Position numbers and translations under genes: made by a program. The notes beneath the pieces are model-generated. The model saw nothing but the letters and a program-made list of their open reading frames with translations, had not been told where the DNA came from and ran no database searches. This document shows, piece after piece, positions 44,191 through 52,935 of a stretch of DNA of 64,000 nt (the stretch's first letter is position 1; the number at the start of each line of letters is the position of its first letter). This DNA comes from Candidatus Acetatifactor stercoripullorum (GTDB lineage: Bacteria; Bacillota; Clostridia; Lachnospirales; Lachnospiraceae), in assembly GCA_019114005.1 (NCBI GenBank), contig DXGH01000003.1, positions 1 to 64,000 on the forward strand. Reading direction: 5' to 3'.

Positions 44191-44577
44191 TCAATCCGTT
44201 ATAAGAAATTCATGGTAAAAGTTACAGTTTTCTGCAAAAAAGGTGAAACCCGAGAGCTCATTTTTAAGAGCCTGCCTGGAGAAATCGTCCATTTCATCAA
44301 TTTTTCCGTGATGTATGGTGATGGTATAGTCTCTGGCGCCATCCTCCTTTACCACTCTCGTGAGAGCCACTCCGCTGTCCGCATATCCCTTCTTCTCCAG
44401 AAAATCTTTTACATCCTCCACCAGCTGTCTCTCCTTCACCTGATAAAACTGCGCAAGCTCTCTCTCCTCCATGTCTCCCTGGCTTCTCACCGTTCCCGCG
44501 ATACAGAAAGCCGTCACGAGCACAAGGCACACAGTAGCCGCCCAAAATCCTGCAGTACTTCCTATTCTCCCTTTCAT
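44191..44577 (-). CDS. small membrane-anchored protein of unknown function
   Basis: A 128-residue protein. One N-terminal helix (FWAATVCLVLVTAFCIAG, about residues 11-28) would anchor it, leaving a charged 95-residue domain outside. The domain contains ERQLVEDVKDFLEKKGYADSGVALTRVVKEDG and YTITIHHGKIDEMDD. AAAGGAG lies 8 nt before the ATG and codon usage looks ordinary, so it is a real gene. No family was recognised. It stands alone between a palindromic repeat and the DUF1653 gene. Confidence 0.75.
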   Translation of the reverse strand: MKGRIGSTAGFWAATVCLVLVTAFCIAGTVRSQGDMEERELAQFYQVKERQLVEDVKDFLEKKGYADSGVALTRVVKEDGARDYTITIHHGKIDEMDDFSRQALKNELSGFTFFAENCNFYHEFLITD

Positions 44578-44608
44578 CCTGCGAGCTCCTTTCCCTCAAA
44601 AACCTTTC

Positions 44609-44750
44609 TAAGTAATTGCAAAACTCTCTCCCTGGTGTCAGAAACTGGGCGTAATAACCAAAATAAGGGTGACTAGCCACTGCTTCGGAACCCGTTTTTT
44701 GTTATTATGACCAGGTTCGTGACTTTGCCAGCGAGTTTCGCAATTACTTA
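44609..44750. repeat. 142-bp imperfect palindrome (MITE-like or REP-like element)
   Basis: The ends are inverted copies (TAAGTAATTGC at 44609-44619, GCAATTACTTA at 44740-44750). The pairing continues inward through AAACTC/GAGTTT, and resumes at GTAATAAC/GTTATTAT (44651 and 44701) and GGGT/ACCC. One arm recurs near 20016. No coding capacity is present. It resembles a non-autonomous inverted-repeat element able to fold as a long cruciform or RNA hairpin. Confidence 0.7.
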
Positions 44751-44858
44751 AAATACCTTTTGTTGCTGTATGCTCATAGTAAAGGAAATGCTGTCCCATA
44801 AAACTCTCTCAAACGCTCCAGCAGAAAAATTTTCCGGCTTTTTACTGAACTTTCTCCG

Positions 44859-44904
44859 TAAAAATGCCACAGGACTGCAGAAATTCTCTGCAGCCCTGCG
44901 GCAT
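44859..44904 (-). terminator. terminator of the feo operon
   Basis: A stem of about 16 bp (44865-44881 with 44887-44903, centred on CTGCAG repeats, few mismatches) is followed on the minus strand by ATTTTTACGG. Confidence 0.8.
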
Positions 44905-44940
44905 TGATTAATTGGTTCATTTTATGAGGAATTCATCTGG

Positions 44941-47157
44941 CTATTTTGCTCCAGCCAGCTTTCTGGTATTGACTCTAAGGGTTTTGCTCTCCTTGTAGGG
45001 CCTAAACAGCAGGTAAAGGAAGCCTGCCAGCAGAAGAAAGGCTGCTGCGGTTCCGATGCCAAATGCGCCTGTGGTAATCAGCATGCCGATCTGGTAGATG
45101 CACAGGGAAACCACATATGCAAGACCGCACTGATAGCCGATGGCAAACCAGAACCATTTGGCATTGTTCATCTCTCTCTTGATGGCGCCCATAGCGGCAA
45201 AGCAGGGAGCGCACAGCAGATTGAACACAAGGAAGGAGTATGCCGCAACAGGGGTCATGCTGCCTGCAAGATTGCCCCAGATTTCTGCGCCGTCCTCGGC
45301 AACCTCGGCAAAGCCGTAGAGAATGCCAAAGGTGCCTACCACATTTTCCTTTGCCACCAGTCCGGTGATGGCCGCCACCGCAGATTTCCATGCGTCAGCA
45401 GGCGCAAGATCGGACCATCCAAGAGGAGTAAATATCCATGCGATTGCATTTCCGATGCCTGCCAGAATGCTGTGGTCGATCTCCATATCCTCAAGCATTC
45501 TGAACTGTCCGTCCACAAAGCCGAAATAAGTGGTAAACCAAATCACGATGGTGGAAAGAAGGATCACTGTACCGGCCTTCTTGATAAAGGACCAGCCTCT
45601 CTCCCACATGCTTCTGAGCACATTCCCAACAGTGGGCCAGTGATATGCGGGGAGCTCCATAACGAAGGGAGCCGGGTCTCCTGCAAACATCTTTGTCTTT
45701 TTCAGAATAATGCCGGAACAGATAATTGCCGCAATCCCCACAAAATATGCGCTGGGCGCAACCCAGGCAGCGTCGTCGAACAGCGCTCCTGCAATCAGGG
45801 CGATAATGGGAAGCTTGGCGCCACAGGGGATAAAGGTAGTGGTCATAATGGTCATCTTCCGGTCTCTGTCATTTTCAATGGTTCTGGAAGCCATAACCCC
45901 GGGAACACCACAGCCCGTACCGATCAGCATGGGAATAAAGGACTTGCCGGAAAGACCGAATTTGCGGAAAATACGATCCATGATAAAGGCAACACGGGCC
46001 ATATAACCGCAGGACTCCAAAAATGCCAGGAAAATAAACAATACCAGCATCTGAGGCACAAAGCCCAGCACGGCTCCCACACCGGCTACAATACCGTCAA
46101 CAATAAGTCCCTGCAGCCATGCGGCGCATCCGATGGACTCTAAAAGTCCGGTGACCAAAACAGGTATTCCGGGAATTTCCAGTCCAAAGAGACTCCAGCC
46201 ATCCCCGAATACACCGTCATTGGCCCAATCGGTGGCCCAGGTGCCCACCGTTGTGACGGATACATAATAGACTAAAAACATAACCAATGCAAAAATGGGA
46301 AGCGCAGCCCACCTGTTGGTGACGATTCTGTCGATCTTATCGGAGGTTGTCATCTCTCTTTTGCCGCTTTTTGTACAGCAGTCTTTGATAATGGAAGAAA
46401 TATATACATATCTCTCGTTGGTGATAATGCTCTCCGTGTCGTCGTCAAAGGCTTCCTCCAAAGCCTTGATCTGCGCCGATACGTCCGGAGCCTGCTTCAT
46501 CTGCTCCTTGATCTTGTCATCCTTTTCCAAAAGCTTAATGGCAAAGAAGCGTCTCTGTTCCTTGGGGATATCTCCGGGAAGCATCCCCTCCACCTGCCTG
46601 ATTACAGATTCAACCTCAGGGGCAAACTCATGCACAGGCACGGCCCCAGCCTTTCTCTGGGCTGCAGAAACAGCCTTGGCCACCGCCTTTTCAATTCCCG
46701 TTCCCTTCAAAGCCGAAATCTCTACAGTCTCACAGCCAAGCTTTTTGCCCAGCTTGTCGATATGTATTTTATCCCCAGATTTTTCTACCAGGTCCATCAT
46801 GTTTACCGCCATGACAATGGGGATGCCAAGCTCCAGAATCTGCGTGGAGAGATACAGATTTCTTTCAATATTTGTCCCATCCACAATATTGATAATGGCA
46901 TCCGGTCTTTCACCTATCAGATAATTTCTGGCCACCACTTCCTCTAACGTGTAGGGAGAAAGGGAATAGATGCCCGGCAGGTCCATAATGGTGACGTCCG
47001 AAGCGCCTGCCGCATAGGCTTTCTTCAGCTTTCCCTCCTTTTTTTCCACCGTTACGCCGGGCCAGTTTCCCACAAACTGATTGGAGCCGGTCAGCGCATT
47101 AAATAATGTTGTTTTCCCGCAGTTTGGATTTCCTGCTAGTGCAATTTTAATCGACAT
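44941..47157 (-). CDS. feoB: ferrous iron transporter FeoB
   Basis: A 738-residue membrane GTPase. The N-terminal G domain has G1 GNPNCGKTTLFNALTG, G3 DLPGIYSLSPYT and G4 VMAVNMMDL. A helical linker follows, then the membrane part with two Gate-like regions (FVPQMLVLFIFLAFLESCGYMARVAF, FIPMLIGTGCGVPGVMASRTI). It imports Fe(II) across the inner membrane. AAAGGAG precedes the ATG. Two feoA genes lie upstream, and an iron-box-like palindrome sits in the feoA-feoB gap, which may allow independent control of feoB. Confidence 0.97.
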   Translation of the reverse strand: MSIKIALAGNPNCGKTTLFNALTGSNQFVGNWPGVTVEKKEGKLKKAYAAGASDVTIMDLPGIYSLSPYTLEEVVARNYLIGERPDAIINIVDGTNIERNLYLSTQILELGIPIVMAVNMMDLVEKSGDKIHIDKLGKKLGCETVEISALKGTGIEKAVAKAVSAAQRKAGAVPVHEFAPEVESVIRQVEGMLPGDIPKEQRRFFAIKLLEKDDKIKEQMKQAPDVSAQIKALEEAFDDDTESIITNERYVYISSIIKDCCTKSGKREMTTSDKIDRIVTNRWAALPIFALVMFLVYYVSVTTVGTWATDWANDGVFGDGWSLFGLEIPGIPVLVTGLLESIGCAAWLQGLIVDGIVAGVGAVLGFVPQMLVLFIFLAFLESCGYMARVAFIMDRIFRKFGLSGKSFIPMLIGTGCGVPGVMASRTIENDRDRKMTIMTTTFIPCGAKLPIIALIAGALFDDAAWVAPSAYFVGIAAIICSGIILKKTKMFAGDPAPFVMELPAYHWPTVGNVLRSMWERGWSFIKKAGTVILLSTIVIWFTTYFGFVDGQFRMLEDMEIDHSILAGIGNAIAWIFTPLGWSDLAPADAWKSAVAAITGLVAKENVVGTFGILYGFAEVAEDGAEIWGNLAGSMTPVAAYSFLVFNLLCAPCFAAMGAIKREMNNAKWFWFAIGYQCGLAYVVSLCIYQIGMLITTGAFGIGTAAAFLLLAGFLYLLFRPYKESKTLRVNTRKLAGAK

Positions 47158-47206
47158 TTCAATCTCCTTTACCCTCAGGACAGCAGTTATTTTGAGCTAT
47201 CCAAAA

Positions 47207-47220
47207 TTAGTCATTACTAA
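47207..47220. promoter_or_regulatory. iron-box-like palindrome between feoA and feoB
   Basis: TTAGTCATTACTAA is a perfect 5-4-5 inverted repeat with the same TTAG-N6-CTAA core as the site at 47749. It is a candidate DtxR/MntR-family operator. Confidence 0.6.
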
Positions 47221-47235
47221 CTCTTGTGCAAAAAA

Positions 47236-47457
47236 TTATTCCACCTCGATCATAGCGGCATCCGCCTTCCGAAGAGACAGCTCGTAGCCTCTTACGGTCA
47301 CTTCTACGGGGTCCCCAAGGGGAGCTACCTTTCTCACAAAGATTTCAACGCCCTTGGTGATTCCCATGTCCATGATGCGTCTTTTGACCGGACCGTCCCC
47401 GGACAGCCTCTTTACCTTCACTGTCTGCCCGCAGGCAACCTCCTTCAGTGTTTTCAT
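47236..47457 (-). CDS. feoA: FeoA family protein (second copy)
   Basis: A 73-residue SH3-like protein: CGQTVKVKRLSGDGPVKRRIMDMGITKGVEIFVRKVAPLGDPVEV, the standard FeoA pattern. FeoA is a small cytosolic partner that supports FeoB transport. It lies between another feoA and feoB. Confidence 0.93.
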   Translation of the reverse strand: MKTLKEVACGQTVKVKRLSGDGPVKRRIMDMGITKGVEIFVRKVAPLGDPVEVTVRGYELSLRKADAAMIEVE

Positions 47458-47471
47458 AATGCTCTCCTTTA

Positions 47472-47684
47472 CTAAACCATGATTTTATTCGCCATATCCT
47501 TCCCTATGGCCACTCTGGAATCCTTAATGTTTACAATCAGATTCCCGCCGGTTTGAGATACCACCGTAACGGTTCCGCCGGTCACAAAGCCAAGGCTTTC
47601 CAGAAACTTGCGGGTTTCCTCCCTGCCTCCAACTTTTTTGATAACACTGGGTTCTCCCTCCCTTGCCATTGACAACGGCATCAT
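47472..47684 (-). CDS. feoA: FeoA family protein (first copy)
   Basis: About 70 residues (MMPLSMAREGEPSVIKKVGGREETRKFLESLGFVTGGTVTVVSQTGGNLIVNIKDSRVAIG), an SH3-like FeoA domain. The frame extends to 47738 but the paired ATGs at 47684/47681 follow GAGAGG and fit the family start. First gene of the feoA-feoA-feoB operon. Confidence 0.9.
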   Translation of the reverse strand: MMPLSMAREGEPSVIKKVGGREETRKFLESLGFVTGGTVTVVSQTGGNLIVNIKDSRVAIGKDMANKIMV

Positions 47685-47748
47685 CTCATCCTCTCTTCCG
47701 TTTTGACTGTTTCGTTCCAACTTGAAAACGATTTTCATTTCTACGAAA

Positions 47749-47764
47749 GTTAGTATACGCTAAC
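47749..47764. promoter_or_regulatory. iron-box-like operator in the feoA/dtxR divergent region
   Basis: GTTAG-TATACG-CTAAC is a perfect inverted repeat matching the core of DtxR/IdeR boxes (TTAG...CTAA). A weaker TTAG-N9-CTAA lies at 47787-47803. The site sits between the feo operon and the regulator gene. Confidence 0.65.
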
Positions 47765-47873
47765 ATCTATTAGTTGTCAAGAACCCTTAGTATTTTTTTC
47801 TAAAAATTGCACAAACTTCAATTTCATGATAGAATAATAAGCATTAAGTAACAATATTGGAGAGAGTACACAA

Positions 47874-48236
47874 ATGATCGTAAACGAATCCGCCGAAAAT
47901 TATCTGGAAACTATTTTGATATTGAGCAGAAAACTGCCTGTGGTCCGTTCCGTAGATATCGCCAATGAGCTTGGCTTTAAAAAATCCAGCGTCAGTGTGG
48001 CCATGAAGAATCTCCGGCTGAAAAATCATATTTCAGTGGATGATTCCGGCTTTATCACCCTCACCCCCTCCGGCAGGGCTATCGCCGAAATGATCTACGA
48101 GCGTCACGAGCTGCTCTCCTCCTGGCTGGAACGTCTTGGGGTTTCCAAGGAGACCGCCGCAGAGGATGCCTGCAAAATTGAGCATGTGATCAGCGCCGAA
48201 AGCTTTGAAGCGATCAAACGTCATGTGAAGGGCTGA
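47874..48236 (+). CDS. metal-dependent DtxR/MntR-family transcriptional regulator
   Basis: A 120-residue protein. The winged-helix part is NESAENYLETILILSRKLPVVRSVDIANELGFKKSSVSVAMKNL. The dimer/metal part has YERHELLSSWLERLGVSKETAAEDACKIEHVIS, with the His and Glu-His ligands seen in MntR-type proteins. No SH3-like third domain is present. It is divergent from feoA-feoA-feoB with TTAG/CTAA palindromes between, so it most likely represses iron uptake when Fe(II) is plentiful. Manganese sensing is the alternative. Confidence 0.92.
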   Translation: MIVNESAENYLETILILSRKLPVVRSVDIANELGFKKSSVSVAMKNLRLKNHISVDDSGFITLTPSGRAIAEMIYERHELLSSWLERLGVSKETAAEDACKIEHVISAESFEAIKRHVKG

Positions 48237-48287
48237 CGAATGCTTTTTGTATCCTGATGGAAACGTGCGCCGCCAGGCGCACTTCAG

Positions 48288-48329
48288 AAAAAACGCCCCA
48301 CAGCTTAGAACTGCTGTGGGGCGTTTTTT
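48288..48329. terminator. bidirectional terminator between the DtxR-type gene and a chemoreceptor
   Basis: A perfect 17-bp stem (48288-48304 with 48313-48329) has an 8-nt loop. It is flanked by AAAAAA and TTTTTT, so it serves both convergent genes. Confidence 0.95.
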
Positions 48330-48371
48330 GATTCGATCAATTCTATTGTCTTTTACTGCTGTTTTCACAGG

Positions 48372-50078
48372 CTATTCCCTGCGCAATGTAAAATGCGACA
48401 CCAGCTCGCTCATGGAAACTGCCTGAGCCGAAAGCTCTTCGCTGGTGGCCGAGGTTTCCTGCGCCGTTGCAGAATTGGACTGCACTACCTCCGATATCTG
48501 ATTCACACCATTTTCCACCTGCTCCATGGCGTCCGCCTGCTGGCTTGTAAGCTCGCTCAACTCCTTAGAGGCTTCCGCAATGATCTTCACACCGTTTACC
48601 ACCTCATCAATGGAGGCTGCCGCACGTCCTGCGGCCTTATTTCCCTCCTCGATTTCCGAAAGAGAACCCTCAATCAGCTGCCTGGTATCCACTGCCGACT
48701 GTGCACTCTGCTCCGCAAGCTTTCTGATCTGCTCTGCAACCACTGCAAAACCTCTTCCCGCTTCTCCGGCCCTTGCGGCTTCAATGGCAGCATTCAGGGA
48801 AAGAAGATTTGTCTGGCTGGCAATATCCTCAATTTCGGAAATAATATTTTCAATTTTCTGCGAGGTTTCATTGATTCTGTTCATGGCGCTTACCATAGCC
48901 TGCATCTCTCCCCGGCTCTGATCCGCCTCTTTTGCATACTTCTGCGCCTTCTTGTAGGTTTCCTCCACAGATTCTGCTGTCATCTGCACGCCGCTTGTGA
49001 CATTGGCGATGGTAGCCTGCAGCTCTTCTACAGAGCCCGCCTGGTCCGTGGCCCCCTCTGCAAGAGCCTGGGCAGCGTTGGCAAGGTTCTCGGCTCCCGC
49101 CGACACCTGGTCGGACGCCTCCTCAATCTTCTGCATGGTATCGTTCATCTGCCGGTTCATCTTGCGCATGGCATTCTTCAACGCCTCAAAATCACCTACA
49201 TACTTGTCCTCTATCTTGGTGCTCACGGCGTAATTGCCGTTGGCCATCTCACCTAAAAGCTCCCCTGCATCATTGACAATCAGGCTTAAATCAACCGCCA
49301 TCCTGCTTGCCTGTTCCGTAAGGCCTGCCACCTCGTCCTGCGTATCCGTCTTAGGAAATTCCTCCGTCAGATTTCCCTGGGCAAAGGTCTTAAAGCGGGC
49401 CTCCAGGGCAGCTACCGGGTCGGCAATCCCCTTTGCAATGGAAGCGCCCAGACGCACAGCCAGCCCAAATGCTACTAAAATCACAACCCCAATGATCAAA
49501 AGCAGCACCAGACAGATAATCTGCAGACTGCTTTCCAGGTCGTCTCCTCTTTCCACCTTTAAATCCATCAGCATTTCCAAATCTGCATAGACCTGATCAT
49601 ATAAGGGATCAAGCTCCTCCCACGCCCGCAGCTGGGCGGCCTGTTTTCTCACCCGGTCCGTAGTACTGCCTACATTAATCACGTCATCGTCTATCTCCCA
49701 ATAGGATTCCAGGGCAGACAAAGCGTCATTATAGGCTGCTGTTTCCTCCTGTGACGTAAGCATCTGTCCAATGGTTTCCATATATGTAAGAAAAGCTTCC
49801 TTCTTGGCGTCATGGGTCTCCACAGACGTGTCGATCCACTCCTGCTCATCATAGCCAATCACCGCTCTTGTTGCGCTTCTCATATCCGCAAATGTCACCA
49901 TCGCCTTGCCCACGTCCCCCTGGGCGAATCCGTAGCTTGTCAGCGCATAGGAGTATCTGGAAGAGACCACAAATATTGCCACCACTCCCAAAATGGCCGC
50001 CACACTGGCAATGGCCGCCGCAAGCACAAAGCCTGTGGTTAATCTTTTTTTAATCTTCATTTTCTTTAGATTCAGCAT
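48372..50078 (-). CDS. methyl-accepting chemotaxis protein with four-helix-bundle sensor
   Basis: A 568-residue receptor. Helix one is at about residues 14-38. The extracytoplasmic part is helical (4HB_MCP-like: [25 protein letters not shown]). Helix two is near 186-210, followed by HAMP and the signalling domain with tip [44 protein letters not shown]. It would report to CheA/CheW encoded elsewhere. AAAGGA precedes the ATG. The ligand is unknown. Confidence 0.94.
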   Translation of the reverse strand: MLNLKKMKIKKRLTTGFVLAAAIASVAAILGVVAIFVVSSRYSYALTSYGFAQGDVGKAMVTFADMRSATRAVIGYDEQEWIDTSVETHDAKKEAFLTYMETIGQMLTSQEETAAYNDALSALESYWEIDDDVINVGSTTDRVRKQAAQLRAWEELDPLYDQVYADLEMLMDLKVERGDDLESSLQIICLVLLLIIGVVILVAFGLAVRLGASIAKGIADPVAALEARFKTFAQGNLTEEFPKTDTQDEVAGLTEQASRMAVDLSLIVNDAGELLGEMANGNYAVSTKIEDKYVGDFEALKNAMRKMNRQMNDTMQKIEEASDQVSAGAENLANAAQALAEGATDQAGSVEELQATIANVTSGVQMTAESVEETYKKAQKYAKEADQSRGEMQAMVSAMNRINETSQKIENIISEIEDIASQTNLLSLNAAIEAARAGEAGRGFAVVAEQIRKLAEQSAQSAVDTRQLIEGSLSEIEEGNKAAGRAAASIDEVVNGVKIIAEASKELSELTSQQADAMEQVENGVNQISEVVQSNSATAQETSATSEELSAQAVSMSELVSHFTLRRE

Positions 50079-50135
50079 AAATCATGTCCTTTCCGCAGGC
50101 GCCCCTGACAGGCACCTTCCATAAACTTACATTCC

Positions 50136-50163
50136 ATTTTATCACTTACCGCCAGATAATCAA
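50136..50163 (-). promoter_or_regulatory. promoter of the chemoreceptor gene
   Basis: Minus-strand TTGATT (50158-50163) and TAAAAT (50136-50141) are separated by 16 bp, about 60 bp upstream of the start. Confidence 0.55.
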
Positions 50164-50180
50164 CTGCTTTTAAAAAAATC

Positions 50181-50209
50181 TTGCGTCCCAAAGTAAACTA
50201 TTATATGAT
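50181..50209 (+). promoter_or_regulatory. putative promoter of the malic enzyme gene
   Basis: TTGCGT (50181-50186) and TATGAT (50204-50209) have 17-bp spacing, about 68 bp upstream of the start. Confidence 0.45.
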
Positions 50210-50276
50210 ATTAGCAGTATTCGATCTTACGACTATTGTATTTTCATTTTAATCCTGACAGAAAAGAGGTACCGCA

Positions 50277-51431
50277 ATGACAGCAAACGAAAAGGCTCTT
50301 TTGATGCACGAAGAATGGAACGGAAAGCTGGAGACTGTTGCCAAAGCTCCTGTAAAATCCAGGGAGGATCTGGCCATTGCCTACACCCCCGGAGTGGCAG
50401 AACCCTGTAAGGTAATCGCCAAGGACCGGGATGCAGCCTATCGGTATACAATGAAGGCAAATACCGTGGCCGTAGTATCCGATGGAAGCGCCGTGCTGGG
50501 CCTTGGCAACATCGGTCCCTACGCCGCAATGCCCGTAATGGAGGGAAAAGCGGTGCTGTTTAAGGAATTCGGCGGCGTCAACGCAGTGCCCATCTGCCTG
50601 GATACACAGGACACTGAGGAGATCATCAAGGCGGTGACCTGGATGGCCCCCGGCTTTGGCGGCATCAATCTGGAGGACATCAGCGCGCCCCGCTGCTTTG
50701 AAATCGAGGAACGCCTGAAGGAGACACTGGACATCCCCGTGTTTCACGACGACCAGCACGGCACCGCTATCGTGGTTTTAGCGGGCATCATCAACGCTCT
50801 GAAGGTAGTGGGCAAGAAAAAAGAGAACTGCAGAGTGGTAATAAACGGCGCAGGCAGCGCAGGCATTGCCATTGCAAGGCTGCTGCTCACCTACGGCTTT
50901 TCGGATATCCTATTATGTGACAAGGCAGGAATCCTGTCAAGAGAATCAGAAAATCTAAACTGGATGCAGGAAAGAATGGTCAAAGTTACCAATCTTAACA
51001 ACGAGACCGGCTCTCTGGCAGACGCCCTGGAGGGCGCCGACATTTTTATAGGCGTTTCTGCCCCCGGTATCGTAACCGGGGAAATGGTAGCCAAAATGAA
51101 TCCGGACGCCATACTCTTCGCCATGGCAAATCCCGTACCGGAAATCATGCCGGATGAGGCAAAGGCCGCCGGCGCCAGAATTGTAGGCACCGGCCGCAGC
51201 GATTTCCCCAATCAGGTAAACAATGTGGTTGCCTTTCCCGGTATTTTCAAGGGCGCTTTAGAAGGCCGCGCTGCGCAGATCACGGAGGAAATGAAGCTTG
51301 CCGCCGCGCAGGCCATTGCTTCCTGTGTTCCCCCAGAGGAATTAAGCGAGGACAATATCATGCCCCAGGCCTTTGATCCAAGGGTGGTGCAGCTTGTGGC
51401 AGAGGCTGTCAAATCCCACATCAAACAGTGA
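50277..51431 (+). CDS. NAD(P)-dependent malic enzyme
   Basis: A 384-residue enzyme of the short bacterial type. Motifs include LAIAYTPGVAEPCKVIAKD, KAVLFKEFGGVNAVPICLDT, FHDDQHGTAIVVLAGI, the nucleotide fold VVINGAGSAGIAIARLL, and ANPVPEIMPDEA. It decarboxylates malate to pyruvate with reduction of NAD(P). No phosphotransacetylase-like extension is present. AGAGG precedes the ATG. The radical SAM gene follows 30 bp later. Confidence 0.96.
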   Translation: MTANEKALLMHEEWNGKLETVAKAPVKSREDLAIAYTPGVAEPCKVIAKDRDAAYRYTMKANTVAVVSDGSAVLGLGNIGPYAAMPVMEGKAVLFKEFGGVNAVPICLDTQDTEEIIKAVTWMAPGFGGINLEDISAPRCFEIEERLKETLDIPVFHDDQHGTAIVVLAGIINALKVVGKKKENCRVVINGAGSAGIAIARLLLTYGFSDILLCDKAGILSRESENLNWMQERMVKVTNLNNETGSLADALEGADIFIGVSAPGIVTGEMVAKMNPDAILFAMANPVPEIMPDEAKAAGARIVGTGRSDFPNQVNNVVAFPGIFKGALEGRAAQITEEMKLAAAQAIASCVPPEELSEDNIMPQAFDPRVVQLVAEAVKSHIKQ

Positions 51432-51461
51432 GAGGCTTTCCAAAGCGCAGGAGGTTTAGTT

Positions 51462-52418
51462 ATGGATACCATGGCACAAAACTGGTACGGCAAGCCCTAC
51501 TATTCTCTGGATGCCTTCTGCAAAAACACTTTTGGCCATAAATGCTACAAAATTGCCCTGAATGCCCATTTGACCTGTCCCAACAGGGACGGTACCCTGG
51601 GCACTCGGGGCTGTATCTTCTGCAGCAAAGGGGGCAGCGGCGACTTTGCCGTATCCATTTTGGGTGAAACTGTGGAAAAGCAGCTTGCAAAGGGGATTTC
51701 TCTGCTGCACCAGAAAAACACAGGGCAGCATTTCATCGCTTATTTTCAAGCTTACACAAATACCTATGGCCCCATAGAATACCTGAGACAAATCTACACA
51801 CAGGCCCTTTCCTCTCCCCTGGTCTGCGGCATCTCCATAGCCACCCGTCCCGACTGCCTCCCCAGGGAGGTATTGCTTCTCTTAGAGGAGTTAAAGGGAC
51901 GCTTTCCGGAAAAATTTATCTGGGTGGAGCTGGGGCTTCAGACCATTCACGAGGCCACTGCCGCTTTCATCCGCAGAGGCTATCCCCTTTCCTGTTTTAA
52001 CGATGCCTTAGAAGCGCTCCACCGTCTGCAGATTCCGGTGATTGTCCATGTGATTCTGGGGTTGCCGGGAGAGAGCGAAGAACAGAATCTGGAAACCATC
52101 CGATACCTGAACGACGTCCGTCCCTTCGGCGTCAAGCTGCAGCTGCTTCATGTGCTTGCGGACACAGATTTGGCTTCCCTTTACAGAAAGGGCGCATTTT
52201 CTGTTCTCACAAAAGAAGAATATCTTTCGCTGACAGCCAGATGCCTTTCCATTCTCTCACCCAGGATTGTGGTGCACCGCCTGACAGGGGACGGCCCCCG
52301 GGATACGCTCATAGCTCCCAGGTGGAGCTGCCGCAAGAGAGATGTGCTCAATTCCCTGCACAGGCTCATGAAGGAAAAAGAACTCTGGCAGGGAAAATAT
52401 TTTTCAGGAGGAAATTAA
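51462..52418 (+). CDS. TIGR01212 family radical SAM protein (YhcC-like)
   Basis: A 318-residue protein with an unusual spaced cluster motif, CPNRDGTLGTRGCIFCS, for the radical-SAM 4Fe-4S cluster. Further family segments are HFIAYFQAYTNTYGP, GISIATRPDC, FIWVELGLQT and VHVILGLPGESEEQN. The family is widely conserved without a firmly assigned substrate; an RNA or translation-related modification is often suspected. A strong AGGAGG lies upstream. It overlaps or abuts the DUF4364 gene (stop and start within TAACATG). Confidence 0.92.
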   Translation: MDTMAQNWYGKPYYSLDAFCKNTFGHKCYKIALNAHLTCPNRDGTLGTRGCIFCSKGGSGDFAVSILGETVEKQLAKGISLLHQKNTGQHFIAYFQAYTNTYGPIEYLRQIYTQALSSPLVCGISIATRPDCLPREVLLLLEELKGRFPEKFIWVELGLQTIHEATAAFIRRGYPLSCFNDALEALHRLQIPVIVHVILGLPGESEEQNLETIRYLNDVRPFGVKLQLLHVLADTDLASLYRKGAFSVLTKEEYLSLTARCLSILSPRIVVHRLTGDGPRDTLIAPRWSCRKRDVLNSLHRLMKEKELWQGKYFSGGN

Positions 52419-52419
52419 C

Positions 52420-52935
52420 ATGTTACAGGAACCCCTTACCTTATATAAATTGATTGTGCTCTATATGCTGAACCGCGTAAGCTTCCCCCTCACCATGGCT
52501 CAGGTCAGCGACTTTATTCTGGAGAAGGAATATACCAACTTCCTGACGCTGCAGCAGGCCATCGGCGAGCTCACCGACACCGGCATGATAGAGACTCGTT
52601 CCGTGGGAAACCGCACCCATCTGGTTCTCACAAAGGACGGCAGAGATACCCTGAGCTTTTTTGAAAATCGCATTAACAGCAGCATCCGGGGCGAGATAGA
52701 CGCCTATCTGCGGGAAAATGAATTTACCCTGCGAAACGAGGTATCTGTACAGGGAGACTATTATAAATCTACCTCCGGGGAATATGAGGCACATCTGATC
52801 GCAAAGGACAGGGAGATCAAGCTTGTAGAGATTACCTTGTCTGTGCCCTCAAAGGAGACCGCCGCCGCCATCTGTGACAGCTGGCAGGAAAAAAATCAGC
52901 AGATTTATAAATACCTGGTAGAGCAGCTTTTTTAG
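52420..52935 (+). CDS. DUF4364 family protein
   Basis: A 171-residue protein. The N-terminus resembles a winged helix (LYKLIVLYMLNRVSFPLTMAQVSDFILEKEYTNFLTLQQAIGELTDTGMIE). A C-terminal domain of mixed strands follows (RDREIKLVEITLSVPSKETAAAICDSW). DUF4364 is common in Clostridia and of unknown function; the fold suggests DNA binding. It is coupled to the radical SAM gene and its end overlaps the convergent amidohydrolase gene by 4 bp. Confidence 0.88.
   Translation: MLQEPLTLYKLIVLYMLNRVSFPLTMAQVSDFILEKEYTNFLTLQQAIGELTDTGMIETRSVGNRTHLVLTKDGRDTLSFFENRINSSIRGEIDAYLRENEFTLRNEVSVQGDYYKSTSGEYEAHLIAKDREIKLVEITLSVPSKETAAAICDSWQEKNQQIYKYLVEQLF

Larger units (their letters stand above)
44578..44940. 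other. 363-bp intergenic region
   Basis: It contains the palindromic repeat (44609-44750) and the feoB terminator (44859-44904). No gene was seen. Confidence 0.7.
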
